Source: Cellulosimicrobium composti
Lineage (GTDB): Bacteria > Actinomycetota > Actinomycetes > Actinomycetales > Cellulomonadaceae
Reading direction: 5' to 3'
Assembly (NCBI RefSeq): GCF_009711085.1
Contig: NZ_WMKA01000003.1
Span: 1-64,000 of the forward strand
DNA: 64,000 nucleotides
The notes under the pieces were generated by a model. The model worked only from the letters and a program-made list of their open reading frames with translations, was not told the origin of the DNA and ran no database searches. Positions 7,405-16,274 of the stretch are shown here, one piece after another; position 1 is the first letter of the stretch, and every line of letters starts with the position of its first letter. Made by a program: the position numbers and the translations under genes.

Positions 7405-8481
7405 TCAGCCGATCTCCCAGCTCCCCGAGCCGAGCGGGACGAGCTCGAGCCACGTCGTGCCCGGCTCGAGCTCGACGGGCGCCCCGTCCGCGCCCGTGAG
7501 CACGAGGGGCGCGTCGACGGCCTCCTTGGACCACGTCACGGACACCTGCCGGCCGCCGCTCGCGACCACGCCGTCCCCCGTGCCGACGAGCAGCGTCTCG
7601 GGCACGGGCACCCCGGCGGGGTCCTTGAACCGGGTGTTCTGCAGGGGCGCCGCGAGGAGCACGACGTTGGTCGCCGCGAGCCGCACCTCGTCGGACGACA
7701 CGGCCGGGGCGTCGCCCTCGCTGCGCACCCAGCGCCCCTCGCCGCCGTCCCACTCCCACACCGCGCGGCTCGCGAACGTGAGCCGCACGTCGAGGCGCGC
7801 CGCCTCGGTACCCGTCGCGGTCGCGGTGCCCGTCCCCGGCTCGCGCGCGAAGACGAGCTGGGCGGGCGGTGGCGCGGCCCGACCGTCGTCGGCCTGCGCC
7901 CACAGCTCCTCGGGGCTCGCGTAGACGTTGTGGGGCGCGCGCCGGGCCCGCGTCGTGACGAAGCCGTCGTCGCCCTCGTCCATGACCACGGACTGGGTGC
8001 CGGCCGCCTCGACCGCGTCGACGAACGGCTCCTGGCCGCCCGTGTACGCGAGGACGCCGTGCAGCGGCGCGACGATCGCCGGGTCCATCGGGCGCACCGA
8101 CCGGACGGGGCCCACGAGCTCGGGGACCTGCGAGTGGTAGACCGCGACGAACCGCGTGATGCCGCCCTCCACGACCTCCTCCCACACGACGTCGGCCTGC
8201 TCGAGGCCCGTCTGCGGGCGCGCCTGCTGGGCGTTCTCGATCTTCACCGCGAGCGCCGGCCGGTCCGCGACCTCCTCGGCCGCGACGCCGGTGAGCGGCC
8301 AGACGAGCGGGACCTCCGGCGTCGGGGGCGTGCCCTTGTCCGCGGCGACCTCCGCGTCGACCGTCTCGGTCACCGGCGTCGCGGGCTCCTCGCCGCCGCA
8401 CGCCGTGAGCGCGAGCAGCGCCGCCACGAGCAAGACCGCCCGCGCGGGGCCGAGCCCGGCCCCTCGTCCCGTTCTCGTCAC
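7405..8481 (-). CDS. DUF3048 family lipoprotein (YerB-like)
   Basis: 358-residue secreted lipoprotein. A signal peptide (residues 1-28, AVLLVAALLALTAC) ends in a lipobox whose Cys would be acylated. The mature part has both halves of the DUF3048 family: WPLTGVAAEEVADRPALAVKIEN, ARPQTGLEQADVVWEEVVEGGITRF and VGPVRSVRPMDPAIVAPLHG in the N-terminal half, HNVYASPEELW linking, and a C-terminal half ending VSVTWSKEAVDAPLVL. The family is common in Firmicutes and Actinobacteria; its biochemical role is not established. Start is GTG at 8481 with a GGGAGG ribosome site. Confidence 0.9.
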   Translation of the reverse strand: MTRTGRGAGLGPARAVLLVAALLALTACGGEEPATPVTETVDAEVAADKGTPPTPEVPLVWPLTGVAAEEVADRPALAVKIENAQQARPQTGLEQADVVWEEVVEGGITRFVAVYHSQVPELVGPVRSVRPMDPAIVAPLHGVLAYTGGQEPFVDAVEAAGTQSVVMDEGDDGFVTTRARRAPHNVYASPEELWAQADDGRAAPPPAQLVFAREPGTGTATATGTEAARLDVRLTFASRAVWEWDGGEGRWVRSEGDAPAVSSDEVRLAATNVVLLAAPLQNTRFKDPAGVPVPETLLVGTGDGVVASGGRQVSVTWSKEAVDAPLVLTGADGAPVELEPGTTWLELVPLGSGSWEIG

Positions 8482-8566
8482 CCTCGACCCTCCCGTCGGC
8501 CCAGGGCCCGAGCCCCGTGACAGCCCCTCGACGGACGTGCGTCCGGGGTCACCCTACGGCCCGGCC

Positions 8567-8581
8567 TACGCTGATCCGGTG
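8567..8581 (+). promoter_or_regulatory. Leaderless promoter of menE
   Basis: TACGCT (8567-8572), six bases, then GTG at 8579. This spacing matches menC, the EamA gene and others, and it selects this GTG over upstream in-frame codons. Confidence 0.6.
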
Positions 8582-9841
8582 ACCCGCGCCGTCGTCCCCG
8601 CCGATCTCGACGACCTCGTCCGGTCCGTGGGCGCCGCGCTCGACGGCGCGGGGCCGGCCGTCGCGCCCGTGCCCCTGCTCCCGTTCCGCGGTGCCGGACG
8701 GCCGGGTGCCGTGGACCTGCCGCCCGGGACCGCGCTCGTCCTGCGCACGTCGGGGTCGACCGGCGACCCGCGAGAGGTGCTGCTGACCGCCGCGGCCGTG
8801 CGCGCCTCGGGCGCCGCGACGCACGAGCGTCTCGGCGGGCCCGGGCACTGGCTGCTCACGCTGCCCGCCACCCACGTCGCGGGCGTGCAGGTCGTCGCGC
8901 GCGCGCACGCGGCCGGCCGCGGGCTCACCGCGGCCCCGGCCGGGGAGCCGTTCACCCCGCGCGGCTTTGCCGACCTCGTGGCGCGCTCCCCGCACGGCGA
9001 GCGCCGCTACGTCTCCCTCGTGCCCACGCAGCTGCACCGGCTCGTCGCGGCCGCGGACGCCGGCGACGACGACGGCGCCGCGGGCCTCGACGCGCTGTGC
9101 GCCCTCGACGCCGTGCTGCTCGGCGGCGCGGCGACGCCCCCGGTGCTGCTGCGCCGCGCGCGCGAGGCCGGCGCGCGCGTCGTGACCACGTACGGCATGA
9201 CGGAGACGTCCGGCGGGTGCGTCTACGACGGCGTCCCGCTCCCCGGCGCGCGCGTCCGGCTCGTCCTGTCCACGGCGCAGGACGGCGCCGGTGTCGTCGA
9301 GCTCGCCGGGCCGTTCCTCGCGACCGGCTACCGCGGCGCCCCGGACGCGACCGCCGCCGCGTTCCGCACCGACGACGACGGCACGCGCTGGTTCCGCACG
9401 AGCGACCTCGGCCGGCTCGACGGTCCGCCCGGCGGCCCCGTGCTCGCGGTGCTGGGGCGCGCGGACGACGTCGTCGTCACGGGCGGCGTCAACGTCGCGC
9501 CGGCGGCGGTCGAGGACGTCGTCACGGAGGTCGACGGCGTGGGCGAGGCGTGCGTCGTCGGGGTCCCGCACGCCGAGTGGGGCCAGGAGGTCGTCGCCGT
9601 CGTCACGCTGCGCGACGCGGCGCGCGGCGACGACGTCCCCGACGGTGCCGCACCGGTCGCGGACGCCCCCGCCGACCTCGTCGCCGCCGTGCGGGCCCGC
9701 GTCGCCGATAGGCTGGAGCGGCCGGCCGCGCCCCGCCGCGTGCTCGTCGTCCCGGGACTCCCGAGGCGCGGGCCCGGCAAGGTGGACCGCGCCGCGGTCG
9801 CCCGGCTCGCCGCCGCGCACGTCGCGGCCCCGGGCGGCTGA
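8579..9841 (+). CDS. menE: MenE, o-succinylbenzoate-CoA ligase
   Basis: Acyl-adenylate-forming enzyme that activates o-succinylbenzoate for MenB. The 420-residue product has the ANL superfamily motifs in order: LRTSGSTGDPREVLLT (phosphate loop, about residues 57-72), YGMTETSGG (A5), TSDLGRLDG (A7) and GPGKVDRAAV (A10 lysine near the C terminus). It is shorter than E. coli MenE, as in other actinobacteria. Start GTG at 8579 fits the leaderless promoter; the open frame extends upstream without any homologous sequence. menA follows after 47 bases in the same direction. Confidence 0.94.
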   Translation: MTRAVVPADLDDLVRSVGAALDGAGPAVAPVPLLPFRGAGRPGAVDLPPGTALVLRTSGSTGDPREVLLTAAAVRASGAATHERLGGPGHWLLTLPATHVAGVQVVARAHAAGRGLTAAPAGEPFTPRGFADLVARSPHGERRYVSLVPTQLHRLVAAADAGDDDGAAGLDALCALDAVLLGGAATPPVLLRRAREAGARVVTTYGMTETSGGCVYDGVPLPGARVRLVLSTAQDGAGVVELAGPFLATGYRGAPDATAAAFRTDDDGTRWFRTSDLGRLDGPPGGPVLAVLGRADDVVVTGGVNVAPAAVEDVVTEVDGVGEACVVGVPHAEWGQEVVAVVTLRDAARGDDVPDGAAPVADAPADLVAAVRARVADRLERPAAPRRVLVVPGLPRRGPGKVDRAAVARLAAAHVAAPGG

Positions 9842-9888
9842 GCCGCGACCCGCACCCCGCACGAGCCGCACGACCGAGACGGAGCACC

Positions 9889-10758
9889 ATGGCCAGCACC
9901 ACCGAGTGGATCGCGGGCGCCCGCCCGCGGACCCTGCCCGCCGCCGCGACCCCCGTCCTTGTCGGGTCGGGCGCCGCGGCCCAGGTGGGCGGCTTCGCGC
10001 TCGGACCCGCGCTCCTCGCGCTCGGCGTGGCGCTCGCGCTCCAGGTGGGCGTCAACTACGCCAACGACTACTCCGACGGCGTGCGCGGCACGGACCTCGA
10101 CCGCGTCGGGCCGATGCGCCTCACCGCGACCGGGGCGGCCCGCCCCGGCCAGGTGCGCGCCGCCGCGTTCGGCGCGTTCGGCGTCGCGGCGGTGCTCGGG
10201 CTCGTGCTCTGCGCGGTCACCGGCCACTGGTGGCTGATCGCCGTGGGCGCGCTCGCGATCCTCGCCGCCTGGTACTACACGGGCGGACGCAACCCGTACG
10301 GCTACCGCGGCCTCGGCGAGGTCGGCGTGTTCGTGTTCTTCGGGCTCGTGGCCACGCTCGGCACCACGTACACCCAGGCGGGCGTCGTCACGTGGCCGTC
10401 GGTCGTCGGCGCCGTCGCCGTGGGCCTGCTCGCGTGCGCGATCCTCATGGTCAACAACGTCCGCGACATCCCCACGGACGTCGTCGCGGGCAAGCGCACG
10501 CTCGCCGTGCGGCTCGGCGACTTCCGGGCGCGCCGCGCGTACGTCGCGATGATCTGGCTCCCGCTGCTGCTGGCGGTCGTGTGCGCGTTCGCGTCGCCGT
10601 GGGCGCTCGCGACGCTCCTGCTCCTGCTGCCCGCGGCGCTGCTGAGCGTCCCCGTGATAGCGGGCGCGCGAGGCCCGCTGCTCGTCCCGGTGCTCGCCGG
10701 GACCGGCCTGTACGAGCTCGCCTACGGCGTGCTGCTGGGGGTCGGCCTCGCCCTGTGA
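9889..10758 (+). CDS. menA: MenA, 1,4-dihydroxy-2-naphthoate polyprenyltransferase
   Basis: UbiA-family membrane prenyltransferase that attaches the polyprenyl tail to DHNA with loss of CO2. The 289-residue protein has eight to nine hydrophobic helices and both Asp-rich motifs: NYANDYSDGVRGTD (about residues 56-69) and NNVRDIPTDVVAGKRTLAV (about residues 188-206). GPMRLTATGAA between them is typical of MenA. The ATG has a GGAG site four bases upstream. It forms an operon with menE. Its product completes the demethylmenaquinone used by the respiratory chain that the cytochrome c genes nearby also serve. Confidence 0.95.
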   Translation: MASTTEWIAGARPRTLPAAATPVLVGSGAAAQVGGFALGPALLALGVALALQVGVNYANDYSDGVRGTDLDRVGPMRLTATGAARPGQVRAAAFGAFGVAAVLGLVLCAVTGHWWLIAVGALAILAAWYYTGGRNPYGYRGLGEVGVFVFFGLVATLGTTYTQAGVVTWPSVVGAVAVGLLACAILMVNNVRDIPTDVVAGKRTLAVRLGDFRARRAYVAMIWLPLLLAVVCAFASPWALATLLLLLPAALLSVPVIAGARGPLLVPVLAGTGLYELAYGVLLGVGLAL

Positions 10759-10768
10759 CCCCGGCCCC

Positions 10769-10825
10769 CGGCGAGGGCCGAACTCTCGACGAGGGCCGGG
10801 CTCCCGACGAGGGCCGCGGCTCCCG
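10769..10825. repeat. Three imperfect ~18-bp tandem units
   Basis: Just after menA, a unit like CGACGAGGGCCGGGCTCC is repeated three times with small differences between two convergent genes. It is short and low-complexity and may be slippage in a GC-rich spacer. Confidence 0.4.
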
Positions 10826-10839
10826 GTGAGGGAGTCCGC

Positions 10840-11154
10840 TCAGCGCGCGGGCGCAGCCCCGTCGCCGGCCGGCGCGTCGCCCGACTGCGCGTCGAGAGCG
10901 GCGTCCTCCGCGGCGGCGTCGTCCTCGATCTCGCGCGAGAACCGCTCCCCCGTGCGCGCGCGGTGCTCGGCGCGCGCCGCGAGGTAGCGCGAGGCAGCCT
11001 CGCGCGGCCCGCGCAGGGTCAGGTAGGAGAGCATGAGCGCGACGACCGCGGCGACGAGCACGAGGAGCCAGTCCCGCAGGCCGGCGAACCAGAGGACTCC
11101 CAGCGCGACCGCGAAGAGCAGCAGGCGCAGGACGGAGTAGACGACGACAGGCAC
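10840..11154 (-). CDS. DUF4229 family membrane protein
   Basis: 104 residues from the chosen GTG at 11154. Two hydrophobic helices (about residues 5-25 and 29-50; VVVYSVLRLLLFAVALGVLWF and LLVLVAAVVALMLSYLTL) are followed by a basic segment with RYLAARAEHRARTGERFSREIEDD and an acidic tail, the DUF4229 pattern. Function unknown; the family commonly sits beside menaquinone and cytochrome biogenesis genes in actinobacteria. An ATG at 11187 would add 11 residues, but TACCCT lies six bases before the GTG, making the GTG the likely leaderless start. Confidence 0.85.
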   Translation of the reverse strand: MPVVVYSVLRLLLFAVALGVLWFAGLRDWLLVLVAAVVALMLSYLTLRGPREAASRYLAARAEHRARTGERFSREIEDDAAAEDAALDAQSGDAPAGDGAAPAR

Positions 11155-11188
11155 GACTCCAGGGTACGGCCCGTAGGCTGGAGCCATG
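11152..11188. promoter_or_regulatory. Back-to-back leaderless promoters
   Basis: Minus strand: TACCCT (11161-11166), GGAGTC, GTG. Plus strand: TAGGCT (11174-11179), GGAGCC, ATG. The two units are nearly identical and mirror each other, with seven bases between the boxes, so two divergent leaderless transcripts start within about 30 bp. Confidence 0.6.
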
Positions 11189-11620
11189 CTTCGCGTGCTG
11201 CTCCCTCTCCTCGCCGTCGGCCTCGCGGTCTACGCGCTCGTCGACCTCGCCTCGAGCGACGAGGAGGAACGCGGCGGGATCCCGAAGGGGCTGTGGGTGG
11301 TCCTCATCATCCTGCTGCCGTTCCTCGGGCCGATCGCGTGGATCCTCGTCAAGCGCGCGGGCCGCTCCGGCTCGCGCTACGCGGGCGGCCGACCGGGCAC
11401 GCCGCCGGCGCCCGGTGCGCGGCGGCGGCGCAACGCGCCCGTGGCGCCCGACGACGACCCGGACTTCCTCTGGCGGCTCGAGCAGGAGCGCCGTCGTCAG
11501 GCGCGCGGCACGAGCCCCGGCACGGCGGACGGCCCGCCCACCCGCCCGGAGGACGACGGCGACGCCCCGCGCCCCGGCGCGAGCAACGGCTCGGACGACG
11601 GGGACGACTCCGTCCGCTGA
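11186..11620 (+). CDS. PLDc_N domain membrane protein
   Basis: 144 residues. A first helix (residues 3-20), an acidic loop (SSDEEERGGIPKG) and a second helix (WVVLIILLPFLGPIAWILV) make the PLDc_N module that otherwise precedes cardiolipin-synthase domains; here it stands alone. The polar tail holds a DDDPDFLWRLEQERRR motif common to the actinobacterial version, then a disordered end. Function unknown, probably a small membrane scaffold. The start is the leaderless ATG at 11186, which overlaps the longer start codon option of the divergent DUF4229 gene. Confidence 0.85.
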   Translation: MLRVLLPLLAVGLAVYALVDLASSDEEERGGIPKGLWVVLIILLPFLGPIAWILVKRAGRSGSRYAGGRPGTPPAPGARRRRNAPVAPDDDPDFLWRLEQERRRQARGTSPGTADGPPTRPEDDGDAPRPGASNGSDDGDDSVR

Positions 11621-11710
11621 CCGCGGCCCGGCGGGGGACGCGGCGGCGCCGAGCATGCGGACGGCGCCGCGGCACGGGTGTGCGGCGGCGCCGTTCGCGT
11701 GGTGCCTCTC

Positions 11711-11766
11711 CTCCGTAGTGAGGCCCGGGTAGCCGGTGCCGCTACTCCGTGGTGAGGCCCGAGTAG
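11711..11766. repeat. 22-bp direct repeat of the ccsB 3' end
   Basis: The last codons of ccsB (11745-11766) recur at 11711-11732 with 20 of 22 bases identical, just downstream of its stop codon and in the same orientation. The copy is in another reading frame relative to the stop, so it is not a read-through extension. It looks like a short local duplication. Confidence 0.6.
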
Positions 11767-12758
11767 GAGTGCTTGCCGTTGAACAGCAGGTTCACGCCCG
11801 TGAAGTTGAACAGCACGCACGCGTAGCCGACGAGCACGAAGTACGCGGCCCGGCGCCCGGACCACCCGCGGGTCGTGCGCGCGTGGAGGTAGGCCGCGTA
11901 GACGATCCAGACGACGAAGCTCCAGACCTCCTTGGGGTCCCAGCCCCAGTAGCGGCCCCACGCGTGCTCGGCCCAGATGGCGCCGCCGATGATCGTGAAG
12001 GTCCACAGCACGAACGCGACCGCGTTGAGGCGGAAGCTCAGCGCCTCGAGCTGCACCGGCCCGGGCGTCGTGTCGAGCCAGCGCCAGCCGCGCGCGCCGA
12101 GCACCGCGTTGCCGCCGTCCCGCGAGTCGCGCAGGAGCTGCAGCGCCGACGTGACGAACGCGACGGTGAAGATGCCCGTGGCGATGATCGCGACGCCCAC
12201 GTGGATGACGAGCCAGTAGGACTGCAGCGCGGGCTGGACGCCCGTCGCGACGACGAAGAAGGCGTTCTGGGCGAGGCCGAGGAAGAGCACCGACAGGCCC
12301 GTGACGAACGAGCCGAGGAAGCGCACGTCGCGCGTGACGGACACGCCCAGGAACACCGCGAGCGCGACGAACGCGCCGACGAGCGTGAACTCGTACATGT
12401 TGGCCCAGGGCGCGCGCCCGGCGGCGATGCCGCGCGTGACGATCGCGACGAGCAGCAGCGCGGTGCCGAGCCACGTGACCGAGATCCCGATGTTCGCGGC
12501 CTTGCGCGACGGCGCGGGGGCCGCGGCCGGTGCCGCAGGGGCCACCGCACCGGGGCCGTAGGGCGAGGCGGGCGTCGTCCCGCCCGCGGCGGCGGTCGCG
12601 AGCACCTCGGTGCGCTCGGCGCCCTCGTCGTGCGCGTCCGCCTCGGCCTCGGGACGGCCCGCAAGCCGCGTGAGGTCGATCGCGAACGCGACGAGCGCCA
12701 CGGTCAGCGCGGTCGCCGCGGCCCAGACGAGGTCCTGGCTCAGCTCGGCTACGGTCAT
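11742..12758 (-). CDS. ccsB: CcsB/CcsA, cytochrome c synthase membrane subunit
   Basis: Haem-handling subunit of the system II cytochrome c maturation complex, partner of ResB. The 338-residue protein has about eight helices and the family's WWD haem-binding signature WAEHAWGRYWGWDPKEVWSF (about residues 258-277), preceded by conserved ANMYEF (about residues 120-125) and followed by LHARTTRGW and the terminal FNFTGVNLL. An Ala/Pro/Gly-rich cytosolic insertion lies at about residues 35-85. The ATG overlaps the resB stop by four bases (ATGA). It is the last gene of the tlpA-like/ccdA/resB/ccsB operon. Confidence 0.95.
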   Translation of the reverse strand: MTVAELSQDLVWAAATALTVALVAFAIDLTRLAGRPEAEADAHDEGAERTEVLATAAAGGTTPASPYGPGAVAPAAPAAAPAPSRKAANIGISVTWLGTALLLVAIVTRGIAAGRAPWANMYEFTLVGAFVALAVFLGVSVTRDVRFLGSFVTGLSVLFLGLAQNAFFVVATGVQPALQSYWLVIHVGVAIIATGIFTVAFVTSALQLLRDSRDGGNAVLGARGWRWLDTTPGPVQLEALSFRLNAVAFVLWTFTIIGGAIWAEHAWGRYWGWDPKEVWSFVVWIVYAAYLHARTTRGWSGRRAAYFVLVGYACVLFNFTGVNLLFNGKHSYSGLTTE

Positions 12759-14605
12759 CGGTCAGCCTTTCGTGCGCGGTCGCGCGCGGTCGGGTCCTGG
12801 GCGGGGGCCGCAGGCGTGGAGGTGCGGTCGGCCGGCGTGGGGCCCGCCGGGTCGGTGAGGTCGCCCTCACCCGATGGTGCCACGCCCGGGAGCGCGGCGA
12901 GAAGCGCGTCGACCTCGCCCTGCAGGCCGGCGTCGTCCCCGCGGGCCAGCCCGGCCACGGCGACGACCGTGCGCTCGCGCGGTGCGCCGTCGTCGTCCGA
13001 CCCGGGCACGTCCTCGCGCCACGCGCGCACCCACACGCGGCGACGCGGCGTGAACAGCGAGACGGCGAGCCCGGTGAGCGCCCCGAGCGCGAACACGAGG
13101 ACCCACGTGAGCGACGGGTCGTGGCGCAGGTCGAGCGCGACGTACCGGGGCAGCGAGTCGAACGAGATCGTGCCGAGGCCGTCCGGGAGGTCCACGGTCT
13201 CGCCCGGGGCGACGAGGAGGCGCACGCGCCGGCCGTCGGCGTCGACCGAGGGCGTGAGGTCGTCCGTGTCGAGGCGGTAGACGTTCTGCGGCAGCCCCTC
13301 GTCGAGGCCGAGGTCGCCGCGGTACACCTCGAGCACGAGCAGCGGGTTGATCGGCTGCGGGTACACGGACGTCGCCGTCGCGCCGTCCTCGCTGAGCTCC
13401 GCCGTCGGCAGGAAGTACCCGACGAGGCCGATCTGGTCGAGACCGGGCGAGACGTCCGGCACCTTGATGACGCCGCGCGACGTGTACATCGTGTCCTCGG
13501 GGAGGAACGGCACGCGGCCGGAGAACGCGACCTCGCCGTCGGCGTCGCGCACCGTGACCTCGGGCGCGAAGCCGTTGCCCTGGAGGTAGATCTTGGCGCC
13601 GCCCGCGGTGAGCGGGTGGTTGACCTTGATCGTCTCCTCGTGCGTCTCGCCGTCGGGGTCGCGCACGGTCACGGTCGCCGTGAAGTCCCGCGACTGGGCG
13701 AACGCGACGGAGTCGGCCGCGAACTCGGACTCGAAGGCGTCGAGCGTCATCGAGAACGGGACGAGCGACGACGGACGGAACCAGGCGCCGTTCTCGAACG
13801 TGTCGTAGTCGACGACGGCGTTCGCGAACCCGCGGCCCTCCGTGACGATCGCCTGCCCGCGGTAGTGCAGGAGCTGTCCCGTCGCGACGGCGACCAGGAG
13901 GCCGACGAGGGACAGGTGGAACAGCAGGTTGCCCGTCTCGCGCACGTACCCGCGCTCGGCCGACACCGTGCGCGCGGCGGGACGCGCCGCGGAGCGGCCG
14001 CGCGCGGGGGCCGCGTCCTCGGTCCCGGTGTCGACGCGGAAGGTCGGGAGCCAGGACAGCCGCCCGCGCAGGTGGGTGCTCGCCGCCGCGACGACGTCGT
14101 CGGGCGTCGCGTCCGTCACGGCGCGGGCCTGCGCGGGGAAGCGGTCGAACCGGCGGGGCGTGCGCGGGGGGCGCGTGCGCAGGGCCTGCCAGTGCGCCTT
14201 CGTGCGCGGCAGGATGCAGCCGACGAGCGAGACGAACAGCAGGAGGTAGATCGCCGAGAACCACACCGAGGCGTAGACGTCGAAGAAGCCGAGTCGGTCG
14301 AGCCACTCCCCCGTCGTCGGGTTCTCCTGGAGGTAGCGCAGCACCGCGGCCGGGTCCTGCGGGCGCTGCGGCAGGACGGAGCCCGGCACCGCCGCGACCG
14401 CGAGCAGCATGAGGAGCATGAGCGCGACGCGCATGCTCGTGAGCTGGCGCCACGTCCAGCGCAGGGTGCCGCGCCAGCCGAGGCTCGGGAGCGCGGGTGT
14501 CGTGCCCCCGCCGCCCCCGGCGGCGAACGCGTCGTCGATGCCCTCGGGGCGGTACCCCGCCGCCTGCTCGCCCGACCTCTCGGCCTGACCGGTCCGTTCG
14601 GTCAT
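12755..14605 (-). CDS. resB: ResB, cytochrome c biogenesis protein
   Basis: Second core subunit of the system II cytochrome c synthase. The 616-residue protein has the ResB layout: two N-terminal helices (about residues 58-80 and 110-140, with MRVALMLLMLLAVAAVPGSVLPQRPQDP), a third helix near 215-235 (ETGNLLFHLSLVGLLVAVATG), a large extracytoplasmic domain, and a last helix near 510-530 (WVLVFALGALTGLAVSLFTPRRRVWVR). The C-terminal tail is polar and disordered. Start ATG lies one base after the ccdA stop. Coupled to ccsB by ATGA. Confidence 0.95.
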   Translation of the reverse strand: MTERTGQAERSGEQAAGYRPEGIDDAFAAGGGGGTTPALPSLGWRGTLRWTWRQLTSMRVALMLLMLLAVAAVPGSVLPQRPQDPAAVLRYLQENPTTGEWLDRLGFFDVYASVWFSAIYLLLFVSLVGCILPRTKAHWQALRTRPPRTPRRFDRFPAQARAVTDATPDDVVAAASTHLRGRLSWLPTFRVDTGTEDAAPARGRSAARPAARTVSAERGYVRETGNLLFHLSLVGLLVAVATGQLLHYRGQAIVTEGRGFANAVVDYDTFENGAWFRPSSLVPFSMTLDAFESEFAADSVAFAQSRDFTATVTVRDPDGETHEETIKVNHPLTAGGAKIYLQGNGFAPEVTVRDADGEVAFSGRVPFLPEDTMYTSRGVIKVPDVSPGLDQIGLVGYFLPTAELSEDGATATSVYPQPINPLLVLEVYRGDLGLDEGLPQNVYRLDTDDLTPSVDADGRRVRLLVAPGETVDLPDGLGTISFDSLPRYVALDLRHDPSLTWVLVFALGALTGLAVSLFTPRRRVWVRAWREDVPGSDDDGAPRERTVVAVAGLARGDDAGLQGEVDALLAALPGVAPSGEGDLTDPAGPTPADRTSTPAAPAQDPTARDRARKADR

Positions 14606-14606
14606 C

Positions 14607-15467
14607 TCACACCACCGTCACGTAGCCGCCGATCCAGCCCTGCAGCGACGTCGTCCACGTCGTCCACAGGCCCGTGACCAGCGCGAGGCCGATGAGCACC
14701 AGCAGACCGCCGCCGATCCGCATGATGGCGAGGCGGTGCCGGCGCAGGAAGCCGAGCATGCGCTGCGAGCTCTGGAGCCCGAGCGCGATGAGCAGGAACG
14801 GCACACCGAGGCCGAGGCAGTACGCGACCCCGAGGATCGCGCCGCGACCCGCCGAGGCCTCGCTCAGCGAGAGCGCCTGCACGGCGACGAGCGTCGGGCC
14901 GAGGCACGGCGTCCAGCCGAGGCCGAACACGACGCCCAGCAGCGGCGCCCCCCACAGCCCGGCCCGCGGGCTCAGGTGCAGGCGCCGCTCGCGCTGGAGG
15001 AACGGGACCGCGCCCAGGAACGCGAGCCCCATGAGGACGACGACCACGCCGAGGACGCGCTGGATGACGTCCTCCCAGCGGACCAGGTGCACGCCGACCG
15101 CGCCCGCCGCGAACATGAGCGCGACGAACACGAGGGTGAACCCGGCGACGAACAGCCCGACGCCCGCGAGGACGCGGCCACGGCTCGGCGCCGCGACGCG
15201 CGTGGCCGTCGTCGTGCCGCCGGACCCGACACGGCCGCCCCCGGCGCTCGCCGCGGCCATCCCCGAGACGTACCCGACGTACCCGGGCACGAGGGGCAGC
15301 ACGCACGGCGACGCGAAGGACACGAGCCCGGCGAGGATCGCGACCGGGACCGCGAGGAGCATCGACCCGCTGAAGACCGTCGTGGCGAACGTGTCGCCCA
15401 CGCTCGTCGCGGCGGCCGCGGGGAGCACGGCCGGGGCGGTGGCGGCGAGGGGCGCGAGGGAGACCAC
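14607..15467 (-). CDS. ccdA: CcdA, thiol-disulfide electron carrier
   Basis: 286-residue membrane protein that moves electrons from cytosolic thioredoxin to extracytoplasmic TlpA/ResA-type proteins so that apocytochrome cysteines stay reduced. Six helices, with the redox Cys pair in [22 protein letters not shown] (about residue 53) and [15 protein letters not shown] (about residue 185). GTG at 15467 is the best start: it follows the TlpA-like stop by two bases and avoids a non-homologous upstream extension. The gene is one base from resB. Confidence 0.93.
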   Translation of the reverse strand: MVSLAPLAATAPAVLPAAAATSVGDTFATTVFSGSMLLAVPVAILAGLVSFASPCVLPLVPGYVGYVSGMAAASAGGGRVGSGGTTTATRVAAPSRGRVLAGVGLFVAGFTLVFVALMFAAGAVGVHLVRWEDVIQRVLGVVVVLMGLAFLGAVPFLQRERRLHLSPRAGLWGAPLLGVVFGLGWTPCLGPTLVAVQALSLSEASAGRGAILGVAYCLGLGVPFLLIALGLQSSQRMLGFLRRHRLAIMRIGGGLLVLIGLALVTGLWTTWTTSLQGWIGGYVTVV

Positions 15468-15469
15468 GA

Positions 15470-16147
15470 TCAGCCGTCCGCCTCGTCCTCGCCCAGGACG
15501 TCGTCGACGAGCGCGGTGAGCGTCGAGCCCTCGGCGAGCCCGATGACGCGCGCGGCGACGCGGCCCTCGCGGTCGAGCACGACGGTCGACGGCACGGCCT
15601 GGAGCGGCACGGTGCCCGAGAGCGCGGCGACGACCTCGCCGCTGCGGTCGTCGATCGACGGGTAGGGCACCTCGAAGCGGCGCTGGAACGCCTGCGCGGC
15701 GCCGGCCTCGTCGGTCGTGTTGATGCCGAGCACCCGCACGCCGTCGTCGGCGCGGTCGTTCGCGAGGGCGACGAGGTCGGGCGCCTCGGCCCGGCACGGC
15801 GCGCACGCCGCGTACCAGGTGTTGAGCACGACGACGTCGCCGACCCACGCGCTCGTGTCGACGGGCTCGCCCTCGTAGTCCGTGCCGGTGAGCGTCACGA
15901 CGTCGCCCCGCTCGCCGGCGTCCCACGTGCGGACCGAGCCGTCGCCCGAGACGTAGCCCTGGCCCACGACGTCGGTCGTCGCGCCGGAGTCCTGGGCGCA
16001 CGCGGCGAGGCCGAGCGTCGCGGCGAGCGCGACCCCGGCCGCGAGCGCGCGGCGGCCGGCGCGGGGCGCACGGCGGCGCGGGGCCGGCGTCGGGCCGGTC
16101 GCGACGGGGAGGGCGTGCGCGTCGCGCGCGCGCGAGGGTGCGGTCAC
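15470..16147 (-). CDS. TlpA/ResA-like thioredoxin-fold lipoprotein
   Basis: Extracytoplasmic thiol reductase expected to take electrons from CcdA and reduce CXXCH motifs of apocytochrome c. The signal peptide ends at [10 protein letters not shown], a lipobox, so it is probably membrane-anchored. The thioredoxin domain carries [18 protein letters not shown] with active-site Cys-Ala-Pro-Cys, and a cis-Pro loop [15 protein letters not shown] at 16147 gives 225 residues; a start at 16192 would add 15. First gene of the four-gene cytochrome c cluster. The histidine phosphatase lies 127 bases upstream. Confidence 0.9.
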   Translation of the reverse strand: MTAPSRARDAHALPVATGPTPAPRRRAPRAGRRALAAGVALAATLGLAACAQDSGATTDVVGQGYVSGDGSVRTWDAGERGDVVTLTGTDYEGEPVDTSAWVGDVVVLNTWYAACAPCRAEAPDLVALANDRADDGVRVLGINTTDEAGAAQAFQRRFEVPYPSIDDRSGEVVAALSGTVPLQAVPSTVVLDREGRVAARVIGLAEGSTLTALVDDVLGEDEADG

Positions 16148-16274
16148 AGCGGCATCACAGGGAGCACCCTGCCCGCGGTTCCTGGACGCCACCTGGGAGA
16201 CGTGACCTGCGCCACGCCCGAACGGGACGGTTCGGGCGCCGCGGCCCCCGCGACCGCACGGACCATGACCGACG

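Noticed and set aside
11621-11710. Small gene between the PLDc_N gene and ccsB
   Set aside because: The stretch is made of repeated CGGCGCCG palindromes and has no coding signal; a terminator zone between convergent genes is simpler.
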